Below, in pieces: positions 52,489-64,000 of a DNA stretch of 64,000 bases; within the stretch, counting starts at the first letter, position 1; each line of letters begins with the position of its first letter. This stretch comes from Sphingomonas ginsenosidivorax (GTDB taxonomy: Bacteria; Pseudomonadota; Alphaproteobacteria; Sphingomonadales; Sphingomonadaceae), in the NCBI RefSeq assembly GCF_007995065.1, contig NZ_VOQR01000001.1, forward strand, positions 1,243,001 through 1,307,000, given 5' to 3'. Both the position numbers and the translations under genes were made by a program. Below the pieces are notes generated by a model that was not told the DNA's origin, did no database searches, and saw only the letters and a list, made by a program, of their open reading frames with translations.

Positions 52489-52516
52489 TTGACAAGTTCA
52501 GGGTGCCGGCTACATC
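52489..52516 (+). promoter_or_regulatory. Candidate pckA promoter
   Basis: TTGACA (52489-52494) is followed after 16 nt by TACATC (52511-52516), giving a perfect -35 and a weak -10. The 174-nt gap between chvI and pckA holds nothing else obvious, and ChvI control of pckA would act here. Confidence 0.5.
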
Positions 52517-52569
52517 CGATGTCAACGATGCATTCAAAAGAATTGCACGAATTTTTGGAGATGATGACC

Positions 52570-54189
<1,620 letters not shown>

Positions 54190-54209
54190 CAGAACAGATC
54201 CGACACCTC

Positions 54210-54314
54210 TCCCCCCCTCCCTGCAAGGGAGGGGCCGGGGGTGGGCGGAGGCTGGGGACGGACCGTCGTCTGTCTGCTCGACCCACCCCCAACCCCTCCC
54301 TTTCAGGGAGGGGA
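54210..54314. repeat. Dispersed inverted repeat, family 2, intergenic copy
   Basis: A 105-bp imperfect palindrome whose arms each contain a CCCTCCC...GGGAGGGG hairpin followed by a GGGGGTGGG stretch. The arrangement matches the element inside valS (36990-37091). It lies between convergent pckA and nfeD and may act as a terminator for both. Confidence 0.8.
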
Positions 54315-54319
54315 GCAGT

Positions 54320-54763
54320 TCAGGCCTCCAGCGGCTCGACCACTACCGTCCCGCCCTCGACCGCGACAACCCGCATGCGCGTCCCCACTGCCGCATCCGC
54401 GCCCCGCGCAGGCCATCCGCCGTCGCCGACCACCACGCGGCCGTGGCCGGCGATGATCGCGGTCTCGACCGTTACGATCTCGCCGACCAGCCGCGCGGCG
54501 CGGTCGTTGAGCATCGGGTCGCCGCCCTCGACCGGATAGTCGACATACCAGCGCTTCCCGATCAGCACCGTCACCACGCTCCATGCCGCGAACGACCCGA
54601 GCTGCGCCGTCACCGGCAAGTCGGGCAGTGCGAACACGGCGAAACCCGTCGCCGCCGCGGCGATCGCTAGGAACACCAGGAACACGCCCGGCACCGCGAG
54701 CTCGGCAATGCCGAGCAGCAGCGCCGCGATCAGCCACGCGCTCGATGCGCCGATCGCGCCCAT
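54320..54763 (-). CDS. NfeD-family membrane protein
   Basis: The 147-residue protein has two or three hydrophobic helices (AWLIAALLLGIAELAVPGVFLVFLAIAAAATGFAVF) and a C-terminal OB-like domain (DRAARLVGEIVTVETAI ... GTRMRVVAVEGGTVVVEPL), the NfeD layout. Such proteins partner SPFH proteins in membrane domains. Its start is 1 nt from the SPFH stop. Confidence 0.92.
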   Translation of the reverse strand: MGAIGASSAWLIAALLLGIAELAVPGVFLVFLAIAAAATGFAVFALPDLPVTAQLGSFAAWSVVTVLIGKRWYVDYPVEGGDPMLNDRAARLVGEIVTVETAIIAGHGRVVVGDGGWPARGADAAVGTRMRVVAVEGGTVVVEPLEA

Positions 54764-54764
54764 C

Positions 54765-57325
<2,561 letters not shown>

Positions 57326-57339
57326 ACTGTCACCTCCGC

Positions 57340-57420
57340 CGTTCTCCCGCGAAAGCGGGAGCCCAGGGTCAAGCAGCGCTGCGTCCGGTTACCCTGGGCT
57401 CCCGCTTTCGCGGGAGAACG
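57340..57420. repeat. Perfect 30-bp-arm inverted repeat, family 4
   Basis: Arms CGTTCTCCCGCGAAAGCGGG... and their exact complement are separated by 21 nt. The 81-bp element lies 15 nt after the guaB stop. It has no T-run. It is typical of the dispersed intergenic palindromes of sphingomonads. Confidence 0.85.
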
Positions 57421-57485
57421 GTCCGGCGGGAAGGTCGCGCGAGAAAATTCCCCTCCCGCGCGCGCGAGCGGGTAGGGGGGACCAC

Positions 57486-58670
57486 ATGACGCCCCCCGCC
57501 AGAACCCAAGCCGCGATCGAACTCCTCGACCAGATCCTCGCCGCCGCCCGCGAAGGCGGCGCCGCCGCCGATACGCTGATCGCGCGCTATTTCGCCACTC
57601 GCCGCTATGCCGGCTCCAAGGATCGCCGCGCGGTCCGCGAGCTGGTCTACTCAGCGATCCGCGCCGCAGGCGACCGCCCCGAGACCGGCCGTTCGGCGAT
57701 GCTCCTCGTCGCCGATGCCGATCCCGAGGTTGCCGCGACGTTCGACGGCTCCACCCACGCCCCCGCCGCGATCGCCAAGGACGAGCCGCGCGCGCGCCCA
57801 GGTGTCGCACCGCAATGGCTGAGCAAGGCCTTGCGCGCCTCCGGCCTGGACGGCGCCGCGCTGACCGCGCTCGCCGGCCGTGCGACGCTCGACCTGCGGG
57901 TGAACACCGTCGCGACGACGCGCGAGGCCGTGCTCGCGGCATTGCCGGACGCCGAACCCACGCCGCACGCCCCCGACGGGATCCGCCTGCCGACCGGCAC
58001 CAACGTCGAATCACTGCCGCTCTTCAACGAAGGCGCCATCGAGGTTCAGGACGAGGGCAGCCAGATCGTCGGCCTCGCGATGCAGGCCAAGTTCGGCGAG
58101 CGTATCGTCGACCTGTGCGCCGGCGCCGGCGGCAAGACGCTCGCACTCGCCGCGACGATGCAGAACAAGGGCACGATCCTCGCTTGCGACACCGATCGCA
58201 TGCGTCTGTCGCGCCTCGCGCCCCGCGCGACCCGCGCCGGCGCCACGATCGTCGAGACGACGCTGCTCAACCCGACGCGCGAACGTGAGGCGCTCGCCGA
58301 CTGGCAGGAACGCGCCGACGGCGTCCTGGTCGATGCGCCCTGTTCGGGCACCGGCACCTGGCGGCGCAACCCCGAGGCACGCTGGCGGCTGACCCCGGAA
58401 CGCGTCTCCCGCCTGCAGTCGACGCAGCAGCATGTGCTCGGCGTCGCGGCGTCGCTGGTTCGTCCGGGCGGCGCGCTCGTCTACATCGTCTGCTCGCTGC
58501 TCGATGCAGAGGGGACCGACCAGGTCAGCTGGTTCCTCGGCGCGCACCCCGGCTGGAAGGTCGAAGCGCTCGACCTGCCCGCGGGCGCGAAGCATGGCCA
58601 GGGCATCCGCCTCGAACCCGGCCGCGACGGCACCGACGGATTTTTTGTCGCGCGGCTGATTGCCCCGTGA
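57486..58670 (+). CDS. RsmB/NOP-family RNA (cytosine-5) methyltransferase
   Basis: The 394-residue protein has an N-terminal NusB-like helical region ([17 protein letters not shown] ... [17 protein letters not shown]) and a catalytic domain with [23 protein letters not shown] motif [29 protein letters not shown] (Cys286) and VYIVCSLL (Cys336). Both cysteines used by this family are present. It methylates cytosines in rRNA or tRNA. Whether it is the true RsmB is not certain. Confidence 0.93.
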   Translation: MTPPARTQAAIELLDQILAAAREGGAAADTLIARYFATRRYAGSKDRRAVRELVYSAIRAAGDRPETGRSAMLLVADADPEVAATFDGSTHAPAAIAKDEPRARPGVAPQWLSKALRASGLDGAALTALAGRATLDLRVNTVATTREAVLAALPDAEPTPHAPDGIRLPTGTNVESLPLFNEGAIEVQDEGSQIVGLAMQAKFGERIVDLCAGAGGKTLALAATMQNKGTILACDTDRMRLSRLAPRATRAGATIVETTLLNPTREREALADWQERADGVLVDAPCSGTGTWRRNPEARWRLTPERVSRLQSTQQHVLGVAASLVRPGGALVYIVCSLLDAEGTDQVSWFLGAHPGWKVEALDLPAGAKHGQGIRLEPGRDGTDGFFVARLIAP

Positions 58671-58702
58671 TAGCGCGGGGCGTGCCCCGTCTGGAGACCA
58701 TC

Positions 58703-59200
58703 ATGCGCTTTTCGTCCGTCGGTATCGCTGCCGCCCTGACCCTGGTGTGCGTATCGACGTCGCTCAGCGGCCAGCGCCCCGACAGCCAGATCGACGCGCG
58801 CTCGCTGCAGTTGCTGGCGCAGGGCCGGACGCTCGTCGCGGCCGGCAACCTCGACGGCGCCACCGACGTGCTCGAGACCGCGGCGGCGGTCGATCCGCGC
58901 AACCGCGGTGCGTTCGTGTTGATGGCGCAGATCGCCAGCACGCGCGGCCTGCCCGGCAAGGCGATCCGGTTGTACCGCGAGGCATTGCTGCTTGAACCCA
59001 ACGACCTCCGCGCGCTGCGCGGGCAGGGCGAGGCGCTGGTCGCCAAGGGCGCGGTGATCAAGGCGCGCGAGAATCTCGCCAAGATCAAGACGCTCTGCAA
59101 GACGCAGTGCGCGGACGCGACCCAGCTTTCCGCGGTGATCGCCAAGGGCCCGCCGATCACGACCGCGCAGGTGGTGAAGCCGGCCGCAACGCCGGAATGA
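58703..59200 (+). CDS. Small secreted TPR protein
   Basis: The 165-residue product has a signal-like N-terminus ([22 protein letters not shown]) and two or three TPR units ([54 protein letters not shown]). GGAG lies seven nt upstream of the ATG at 58703. The last codons are part of a 151-nt repeat unit duplicated downstream (see repeat entry). Function unknown; it follows the methyltransferase by 32 nt. Confidence 0.82.
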   Translation: MRFSSVGIAAALTLVCVSTSLSGQRPDSQIDARSLQLLAQGRTLVAAGNLDGATDVLETAAAVDPRNRGAFVLMAQIASTRGLPGKAIRLYREALLLEPNDLRALRGQGEALVAKGAVIKARENLAKIKTLCKTQCADATQLSAVIAKGPPITTAQVVKPAATPE

Positions 59201-59447
59201 CGTCATGCTGAACTCGGTTCAGCATCCACTTCGCTACGAGCGTCAGCGCTTGTGGAGAGGTGGACCCTGAAACGCGTTCAGGGTGACGGGGGTTTGAGTG
59301 AGCTGGTCGCGCCAAACCGACGTGGTGAAGTTGGCCGCAACCCGCAAAGATCGTCATGCTGAACTTGGTTCAGCATCCACTTCGTTACGAGCGTCAGCGC
59401 TTGTGGAGAGGTGGACCCTGAAACAAGTTCAGGGTGACGGGGGTTTG
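59171..59447. repeat. Two diverged tandem copies of a 151-bp unit
   Basis: The segment 59201-59296 recurs at 59352-59447 with only a few changes. The flanking GTGGTGAAG and GGCCGCAAC upstream of each also match, so the offset is 151 nt throughout. Each copy contains small hairpins (CTGAACTTGGTTCAG-like and CCCTGAAAC...GTTCAGGG). The first copy starts in the end of the TPR gene; the second runs into the 3' end of rsmA. Confidence 0.88.
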
Positions 59448-60265
59448 GGGGCGCCCACGACCCGCGCCAGGTTCACGAAATCCTCGACCGACAGCGTCTC
59501 CGCGCGCCGAGTCGTATCCACCCCGATCGCCTCGAGCCCCTCGAGCGCCCCCGCCACGCCCTTGACGCTCTGTCGCAGCATCTTCCGCCGCTGCCCGAAC
59601 GCCGCCCCCGTCAGCCGCTCCAGCACGGAGAAATCGACGCCGTCGGGTGCGGGCAGGGGGGTGATGTGGACCACCGCCGACATCACCTTGGGCGGCGGCG
59701 TGAAGGCCGAGCGGTGAACCGGCATCGCGATCCGCGCCGCACTGCGCCACTGCGCCAGCACCGCCAGCCGGCCGTAATGATCGTCGTTGGTCCTGGCGAC
59801 GATCCGCTCGGCGACTTCCTTCTGGAACATCAGCGTGCACGACTGCCACCACGGCTCCCAAGCGCCCGACAGCCAGCCGACCAGCAGCGCGGTGCCGACA
59901 TTGTAGGGGAGGTTCGACACGATGTGCGGACGTCCCGTGAACAGCGACGGCGCGTCGACCGCGAGCGCATCGCCCTCGATCACGGTCAGCTGCCCGGGAT
60001 AGGCCTCGCTCAGCTCGGCGAGCGCGGGGATGCAGCGCCGGTCGCGCTCGATCGCGGTCACGCGCGCCCCCGCGGCGAGCAGCGCGCGGGTCAGGCCGCC
60101 GGGGCCGGGCCCGACCTCGAGGACTTCCTCGCCACGGAGGTTGCCAGGTACCGCGGCGATGCGCGCGAGCAGCTGGCCGTCGAACAGGAAATTCTGTCCC
60201 AGTGCCTTGCTCGCGTTCAATCCATAGCGCGCGATCACCTCGCGCAGCGGGGGCAGGCTGGTCAC
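59429..60265 (-). CDS. rsmA: 16S rRNA dimethyladenosine transferase (KsgA)
   Basis: The 278-residue enzyme has [18 protein letters not shown], the SAM motif [30 protein letters not shown] (catalytic NLPY) and the C-terminal [13 protein letters not shown]. It dimethylates two adenines near the 3' end of 16S rRNA. GTG at 60265 overlaps the pdxA stop (GTGA). The last five codons and the stop come from the repeated unit at 59352-59447. Confidence 0.96.
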   Translation of the reverse strand: MTSLPPLREVIARYGLNASKALGQNFLFDGQLLARIAAVPGNLRGEEVLEVGPGPGGLTRALLAAGARVTAIERDRRCIPALAELSEAYPGQLTVIEGDALAVDAPSLFTGRPHIVSNLPYNVGTALLVGWLSGAWEPWWQSCTLMFQKEVAERIVARTNDDHYGRLAVLAQWRSAARIAMPVHRSAFTPPPKVMSAVVHITPLPAPDGVDFSVLERLTGAAFGQRRKMLRQSVKGVAGALEGLEAIGVDTTRRAETLSVEDFVNLARVVGAPKPPSP

Positions 60266-61293
60266 GACCGGATCGTCGCGCGCCGGTCCGCCGCCGCACC
60301 CGCCATCACGATCGCCGCGATCATCGCGCCGGGCTCGGCCATGTCCTTGCCCGCGATCCCGAACGCGGTGCCGTGGTCGGGCGAGGTCCGCACGATCGGC
60401 AGGCCCAGCGTAATGTTGACGCCCTCGTCGAAATGCAGGGTCTTGATCGGCACCAGGGCCTGGTCGTGATAGCAGCACAGGCACGCATCATAGGTCGCGC
60501 GCGCTCGCGGATGGAACAGCGTGTCGGCGGCGAACGGCCCTGCCGCGTCGATCCCCTCGGCCTGCAGGATCGCGATGGCGGGTTCGAGGATATCGATCTC
60601 CTCGCGGCCGATCGCGCCCTGCTCGCCGGCATGCGGATTGAGGCCTGCGAACACGATCCGCGGGGCTTCGATCCCAAAATTCTTGGTCAGGCCCCGTGCG
60701 GTCGCGCGGCCCTTCGCGACGATCAGCTCGACCGACAACAGCGACGAGACCTGCGCCAGCGGCACGTGCGTGGTGATCGGCACGACGCGCAGGGTCGGCC
60801 CTGCGAGCATCATCACCGCGTTCTCGCCCGCGATCCCGTAGCGTTCGGCGACGAACTCGGTCTGCCCGGGATGGCTGAAGCCGATCGCGTAGAGCTGCGC
60901 CTTCGACACCGGACCCGTGACCAGCGCCCGCGCCGCGCCGGTGCGAACGAGGCCAACCGCAAGCTCCAGCGAATGCAGGGCACAGCGGGCGCCCTCGACA
61001 TCCGGGACGCCGGGCACGATCTCGCCGGCGTCCTCGACCGTCATCACCGGCAGTGCGTCGGCGAACGCCGCATGCGTCTCGGCCAGGTCGCCGATCCGCG
61101 CGATCGGCCCCGACCACACGCGCGCGATCGCCCGCGCGTCGCCGACCGCCACGAAGGGCGGCAGCGCATGCGTTTCACGTGCGGCCCAGGCCTTGGCGAT
61201 GATCTCCGGCCCGATCCCGGCGGGATCACCCATCGAGACCGCGATCGGCGCCGCGGTGCCGGGGCGACGATTAGCGATATTCGACGACCGCAT
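60262..61293 (-). CDS. pdxA: 4-hydroxythreonine-4-phosphate dehydrogenase
   Basis: The 343-residue enzyme has [48 protein letters not shown] and [12 protein letters not shown]. The three metal-binding histidines are in THVP, NPHAG and YHDQ. It acts in pyridoxal phosphate synthesis. The ATG at 61293 overlaps surA by 23 nt; its stop overlaps rsmA by GTGA. This is the classic surA-pdxA-rsmA order. Confidence 0.96.
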   Translation of the reverse strand: MRSSNIANRRPGTAAPIAVSMGDPAGIGPEIIAKAWAARETHALPPFVAVGDARAIARVWSGPIARIGDLAETHAAFADALPVMTVEDAGEIVPGVPDVEGARCALHSLELAVGLVRTGAARALVTGPVSKAQLYAIGFSHPGQTEFVAERYGIAGENAVMMLAGPTLRVVPITTHVPLAQVSSLLSVELIVAKGRATARGLTKNFGIEAPRIVFAGLNPHAGEQGAIGREEIDILEPAIAILQAEGIDAAGPFAADTLFHPRARATYDACLCCYHDQALVPIKTLHFDEGVNITLGLPIVRTSPDHGTAFGIAGKDMAEPGAMIAAIVMAGAAADRRATIRS

Positions 61294-62644
61294 CGCGCCG
61301 CAGATCGCGCAGCTTCTGCTGGGCGCGCAAATTGACGCGCTGCTGCTCGAGCTGGCCCTGGATCTGGTCCGAGCTCGGCAGCGACCCCGCGGCGGCATCG
61401 TCGCGACCGCAGAGCACCAGCGCGCGCACCCCCTGTTCGGCCGAGCCGAACGGCGGAGTCGATTCGCCGACCTGCAGCCGCAGCATGATTTCCTGCAGCT
61501 GCGGCGGCAGGTCGCGGACGCGCACGGTGTCGTTGTCGACCACGTCGGCGCCGATGCTCGCCGCGACCTTCTCGACCGTACCGCAACCGCGCAGCGCCTT
61601 GGTCGCCTCGCCGAACGCGGTCGCGCGGGCGGTCGCCTGCGCCGCGTTGGTGTTGGGCGGGAAGCGCAGCGTCAGCTGCTTGAGGCTGAGGCGGGCGTCA
61701 CGCGGATCGGCGGTGAGCACCTGACGCTTGTCGGTCAGGTAGATGATCGAATAGCCGCCCGCGACCTCGATGGGGCCCGCGACCTGGCCGACCTGCATGC
61801 TGTTCACCGCCTGCGCGAGTTCGGGCGGCAGCGTGGAGGCACGGACCCAGCCGAGATCGCCACCGACACCCTTGGTCGAGGCGTCCGAATATTGCCGCGC
61901 GAACCCTTCGAACGGCTGCTGGCCCTTCTGGATCTCGCCGAGCAGCGCACGGGCGTTGGAAAACACCTGCTGGCCGTTTGCCGCATCGCTGCGCAGGAAG
62001 ATCTCGTGTAGGTTGAACTCGTCGGTGCCCTTGGCCGCCTGCAGGCGATCGAGGATGCCCTTGACCTCCTCGTCGCCGACGTTGACGAACGGCTCGACGC
62101 GCTTGCGCAGATAGCGCTGCCAGGCGAGCTCGCCCTCGATCTGGCGCTTGAGCGAGCGCTCCGAGGAGCCCTCCTCACGCAGGAAGGCGCGCATCGCGGT
62201 GGGGGTACGATTGAACTTCTTCGACACCGCGTCGAAGCTCTGCGTGATCTCGGCGGGCGTGATCACGACCTCGGCGGTCTTCGCCTCCTGGATCTGCAGC
62301 GTCTCGTCGATCAGCTGGCGCAGCACCTGCAGCTTGACGCGGTCGCGGTCCTCGGGGCTAAGCTTGGCGTTGTTCGCCACCGCCACCAGCGCCACGCGCT
62401 GGTCGACGTCGGTGCCGGTGATGACGCTGTCGTTGACGATCGCGGTCGGCTTGCGGACGTTGGGGTCGAGCTTGCCGAAGATCTGCAGGTTCGCGGGGAT
62501 GTCGAGCCCGGTATTGTCGGGCACGCTCTGGTCCGGAACCGTCTGCGCGATCGCGGTCGTGGCCAGCGCCGCCAGCACGGCCGCGCCGACCAGCTTGCCA
62601 GCCCGCGTCTTGACCCGCGTCTTCAATCCAACGTCATGCTTCAA
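61271..62644 (-). CDS. surA: Periplasmic chaperone/peptidyl-prolyl isomerase SurA
   Basis: The 457-residue protein has a long basic leader with a signal peptide (VGAAVLAALATTAIAQ) and an N-terminal SurA domain (IVNDSVITGTDVDQRVALV ... LRQLIDETLQIQEAK). One recognisable parvulin domain follows (FNLHEIFLRSD ... DLGWVRASTLPPELAQAVNSM ... GGYSIIYLTDKR), and the second is degenerate. It escorts outer-membrane proteins, including LptD, across the periplasm. It follows lptD by 62 nt. Confidence 0.93.
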   Translation of the reverse strand: MKHDVGLKTRVKTRAGKLVGAAVLAALATTAIAQTVPDQSVPDNTGLDIPANLQIFGKLDPNVRKPTAIVNDSVITGTDVDQRVALVAVANNAKLSPEDRDRVKLQVLRQLIDETLQIQEAKTAEVVITPAEITQSFDAVSKKFNRTPTAMRAFLREEGSSERSLKRQIEGELAWQRYLRKRVEPFVNVGDEEVKGILDRLQAAKGTDEFNLHEIFLRSDAANGQQVFSNARALLGEIQKGQQPFEGFARQYSDASTKGVGGDLGWVRASTLPPELAQAVNSMQVGQVAGPIEVAGGYSIIYLTDKRQVLTADPRDARLSLKQLTLRFPPNTNAAQATARATAFGEATKALRGCGTVEKVAASIGADVVDNDTVRVRDLPPQLQEIMLRLQVGESTPPFGSAEQGVRALVLCGRDDAAAGSLPSSDQIQGQLEQQRVNLRAQQKLRDLRRDAVVEYR

Positions 62645-62706
62645 GGTTTCGAAATCCCATCATCGCGTATGTGGCGCGGCTTGCCCCAGTATAGCTGAAC
62701 GCGGGC

Positions 62707-64000
62707 TTAGCGGCCGAGATTGGTCAAGGCCAGCGACAACAGGAAGCTGTTACCCTTCCGCGCGTCGCCGGTGTCGTTGTAATACCGCCGCCACGTCGCG
62801 CCGAGCCGGATGCAGTCGTCCTCATACTGGACGCCGAGGCGGTGCCGGATCGGATCGAACCCGCTGGAAAGCGACGCCGGATCCTCGGCCTTGTTGGTCA
62901 GGTCGACCACCGCCGATCCGAACGCGGACCAGAACCGCGCGAACTGGACCCGGCCGCCGACGCGCAGCTCCTCGCGGTCCTGCAGATCCTCGATCGCGGG
63001 GAAGATGTCGCGATTGAGGCGGAGATAGCCGACCAGGACATAGCTCGCGCGCGACCCGATCGTCGCGTCGAGTTCGTTGCGGCGCACCGCGAAACTGTCC
63101 TTGTCGAGCCGGTAGCGGTGCGTCAGCGACACGAAGTCGCGGAACCGCAGTTCCGTGCGCCCGACGATGTCGGAGAAGCGGTCGCTGAGCCCGGTGCCAT
63201 CCGCGAACAGCGACGGCCGCGCGTCGAGGCGGTAGCTCTGGCCGACGGTGGCATCCAGCGTGATGCCGGGCAGGTCGACCGCCCATTCCGCGCCATAGGT
63301 CGCGCGCGACGAATCCTCGAACCGGTCGTAGCCGGCGAAGCGGTTGAGCGCGAACAGGTTGCTGGTGTCGAGGTCGACCGCGCGCGAATCCTCGTTCGGC
63401 AGCGACTGGTTGGCGAGCTTCGGCGAGGCGACGAGCTGGACGCGCGGGGTGAAGCGCTGCGTGCCGCTGAGGAAGCTGCCGATGAACGGCCATTTCACGT
63501 CGACCGCCAGCGCGCCGATTGCACGGCCGTGAAACCCCTCGAGCCCGCGATAGCTTTCGACCAACGTCGCGGCCGTATCGTTGGTGTTGTACGCGTCGGC
63601 GCGGGCGAGCGCGGTGAAGGTGACCTCCTGGCCCCATCGGGTCAGCTTGCGCAGGTCCCACTGCGCCGACGCGAACGCGCGCTGTGTATCCTGCCCGTCG
63701 GTCCGCGTCAGCGCCAGCGTGTTGAGTTGAAGCTGCAGCGTACCGCCGAGCAGCGGATCGGCGAAGCGCTTGCGGTAATCGAGCTCGGGCAGCGCGATCG
63801 GCTGCATCCCCTGCTGGTCGTTGACGCGCAGCGTCTGCACGACCCAGCCGGTCAGCGCGAAATAGCTGCTGTCGTCGATCCGCTCGAGGCTGGCGGTGCT
63901 CCGCAGCCGGTCGTCGCGCGAGATGTCGTAGCGGCGCAGGAAGGTGCGGTCGGTGGTGAGCCTGAGCGATCCGCTCGCGGTCCAGTTCGGCGACAGCTGA
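62707..64000 (-). CDS. lptD: LPS-assembly protein LptD, C-terminal part (5' end beyond window)
   Basis: The frame is open to the window end, so only the C-terminal 430 or so residues are visible. They show a large beta-barrel pattern with repeated aromatic strands (LDYRKRFADPLLGGTLQL, RFTPRVQLVASPKL, YGAEWAVDLPGI, FVSLTHRYRLDKDSFAVRRNELDATIG). This is the LptD barrel that inserts LPS into the outer leaflet. Gene order lptD-surA-pdxA-rsmA supports the call. The N-terminal jelly roll lies outside the window. Confidence 0.93.
   Translation of the reverse strand, partial: QLSPNWTASGSLRLTTDRTFLRRYDISRDDRLRSTASLERIDDSSYFALTGWVVQTLRVNDQQGMQPIALPELDYRKRFADPLLGGTLQLQLNTLALTRTDGQDTQRAFASAQWDLRKLTRWGQEVTFTALARADAYNTNDTAATLVESYRGLEGFHGRAIGALAVDVKWPFIGSFLSGTQRFTPRVQLVASPKLANQSLPNEDSRAVDLDTSNLFALNRFAGYDRFEDSSRATYGAEWAVDLPGITLDATVGQSYRLDARPSLFADGTGLSDRFSDIVGRTELRFRDFVSLTHRYRLDKDSFAVRRNELDATIGSRASYVLVGYLRLNRDIFPAIEDLQDREELRVGGRVQFARFWSAFGSAVVDLTNKAEDPASLSSGFDPIRHRLGVQYEDDCIRLGATWRRYYNDTGDARKGNSFLLSLALTNLGR

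Noticed and set aside
59171..59447. CRISPR array
   Set aside because: There are only two long diverged units without short regular repeats, and no cas genes are present.

Overview
The window is a chromosomal segment from a GC-rich alphaproteobacterium, most probably a member of the Sphingomonadales (Sphingomonas-like). The case rests on gene order: lptD-surA-pdxA-rsmA, pcm-tolC-popZ-valS, and pckA facing chvI-chvG-hprK-rapZ-EIIA-HPr are alphaproteobacterial arrangements. Many genes start with GTG and many stop and start codons overlap. No rRNA, transposase, phage or CRISPR locus is present. One tRNA (Glu, TTC) is seen.

Layout. 1-1000: 3' end of recJ, then tRNA-Glu. 1.1-6.5 kb: a sugar-acid and hemicellulose locus with a secreted GH2 glycosidase and mannonate dehydratase (uxuA), facing a GntR/FadR-type regulator. 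6.5-14.8 kb: general metabolism, including a SpoIIAA-like protein, a dicarboxylate symporter, a DUF885 peptidase-like protein, MsrA, Tag, a diguanylate cyclase, a VOC protein, a nucleoside deaminase and an HhH protein. 14.9-24 kb: htpG, a Crp/Fnr regulator facing a secreted esterase, several small envelope proteins, and the chain rarA-mmcQ-DUF429. 24-32.3 kb: an accessory-looking block with a PadR regulator and DUF2218 protein, then four glycosyltransferase-like genes around a bifunctional sucrose-phosphate-synthase/phosphatase-like gene, and a sulfotransferase-like gene. 32.3-47.9 kb: pcm, tolC, popZ, valS, a MATE pump, a lipid kinase, hemB with two downstream genes, an SDR with yaaA, and a periplasmic TPR protein. 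48-54.2 kb: the nitrogen-type PTS output (HPr, EIIA, HprK), RapZ, ChvG/ChvI and divergent pckA. 54.3-64 kb: nfeD with an SPFH protein, guaB, an RsmB-like methyltransferase, a small TPR protein, and rsmA-pdxA-surA-lptD (lptD runs off the window).

A recurring theme is dispersed palindromic repeats. At least five families of 80-125 bp inverted repeats sit at gene ends. One copy, about 102 bp and 34 codons, lies inside the open valS reading frame, where it would add a 34-residue insert between the HIGH and KMSKS motifs of valyl-tRNA synthetase. A diverged 151-bp tandem duplication supplies the last codons and stop of rsmA. These repeat-gene interactions, an hprK gene without a usual start codon, and the glycosyltransferase block are the most notable features. 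All functional calls are from reading translated sequence; no database search was run.
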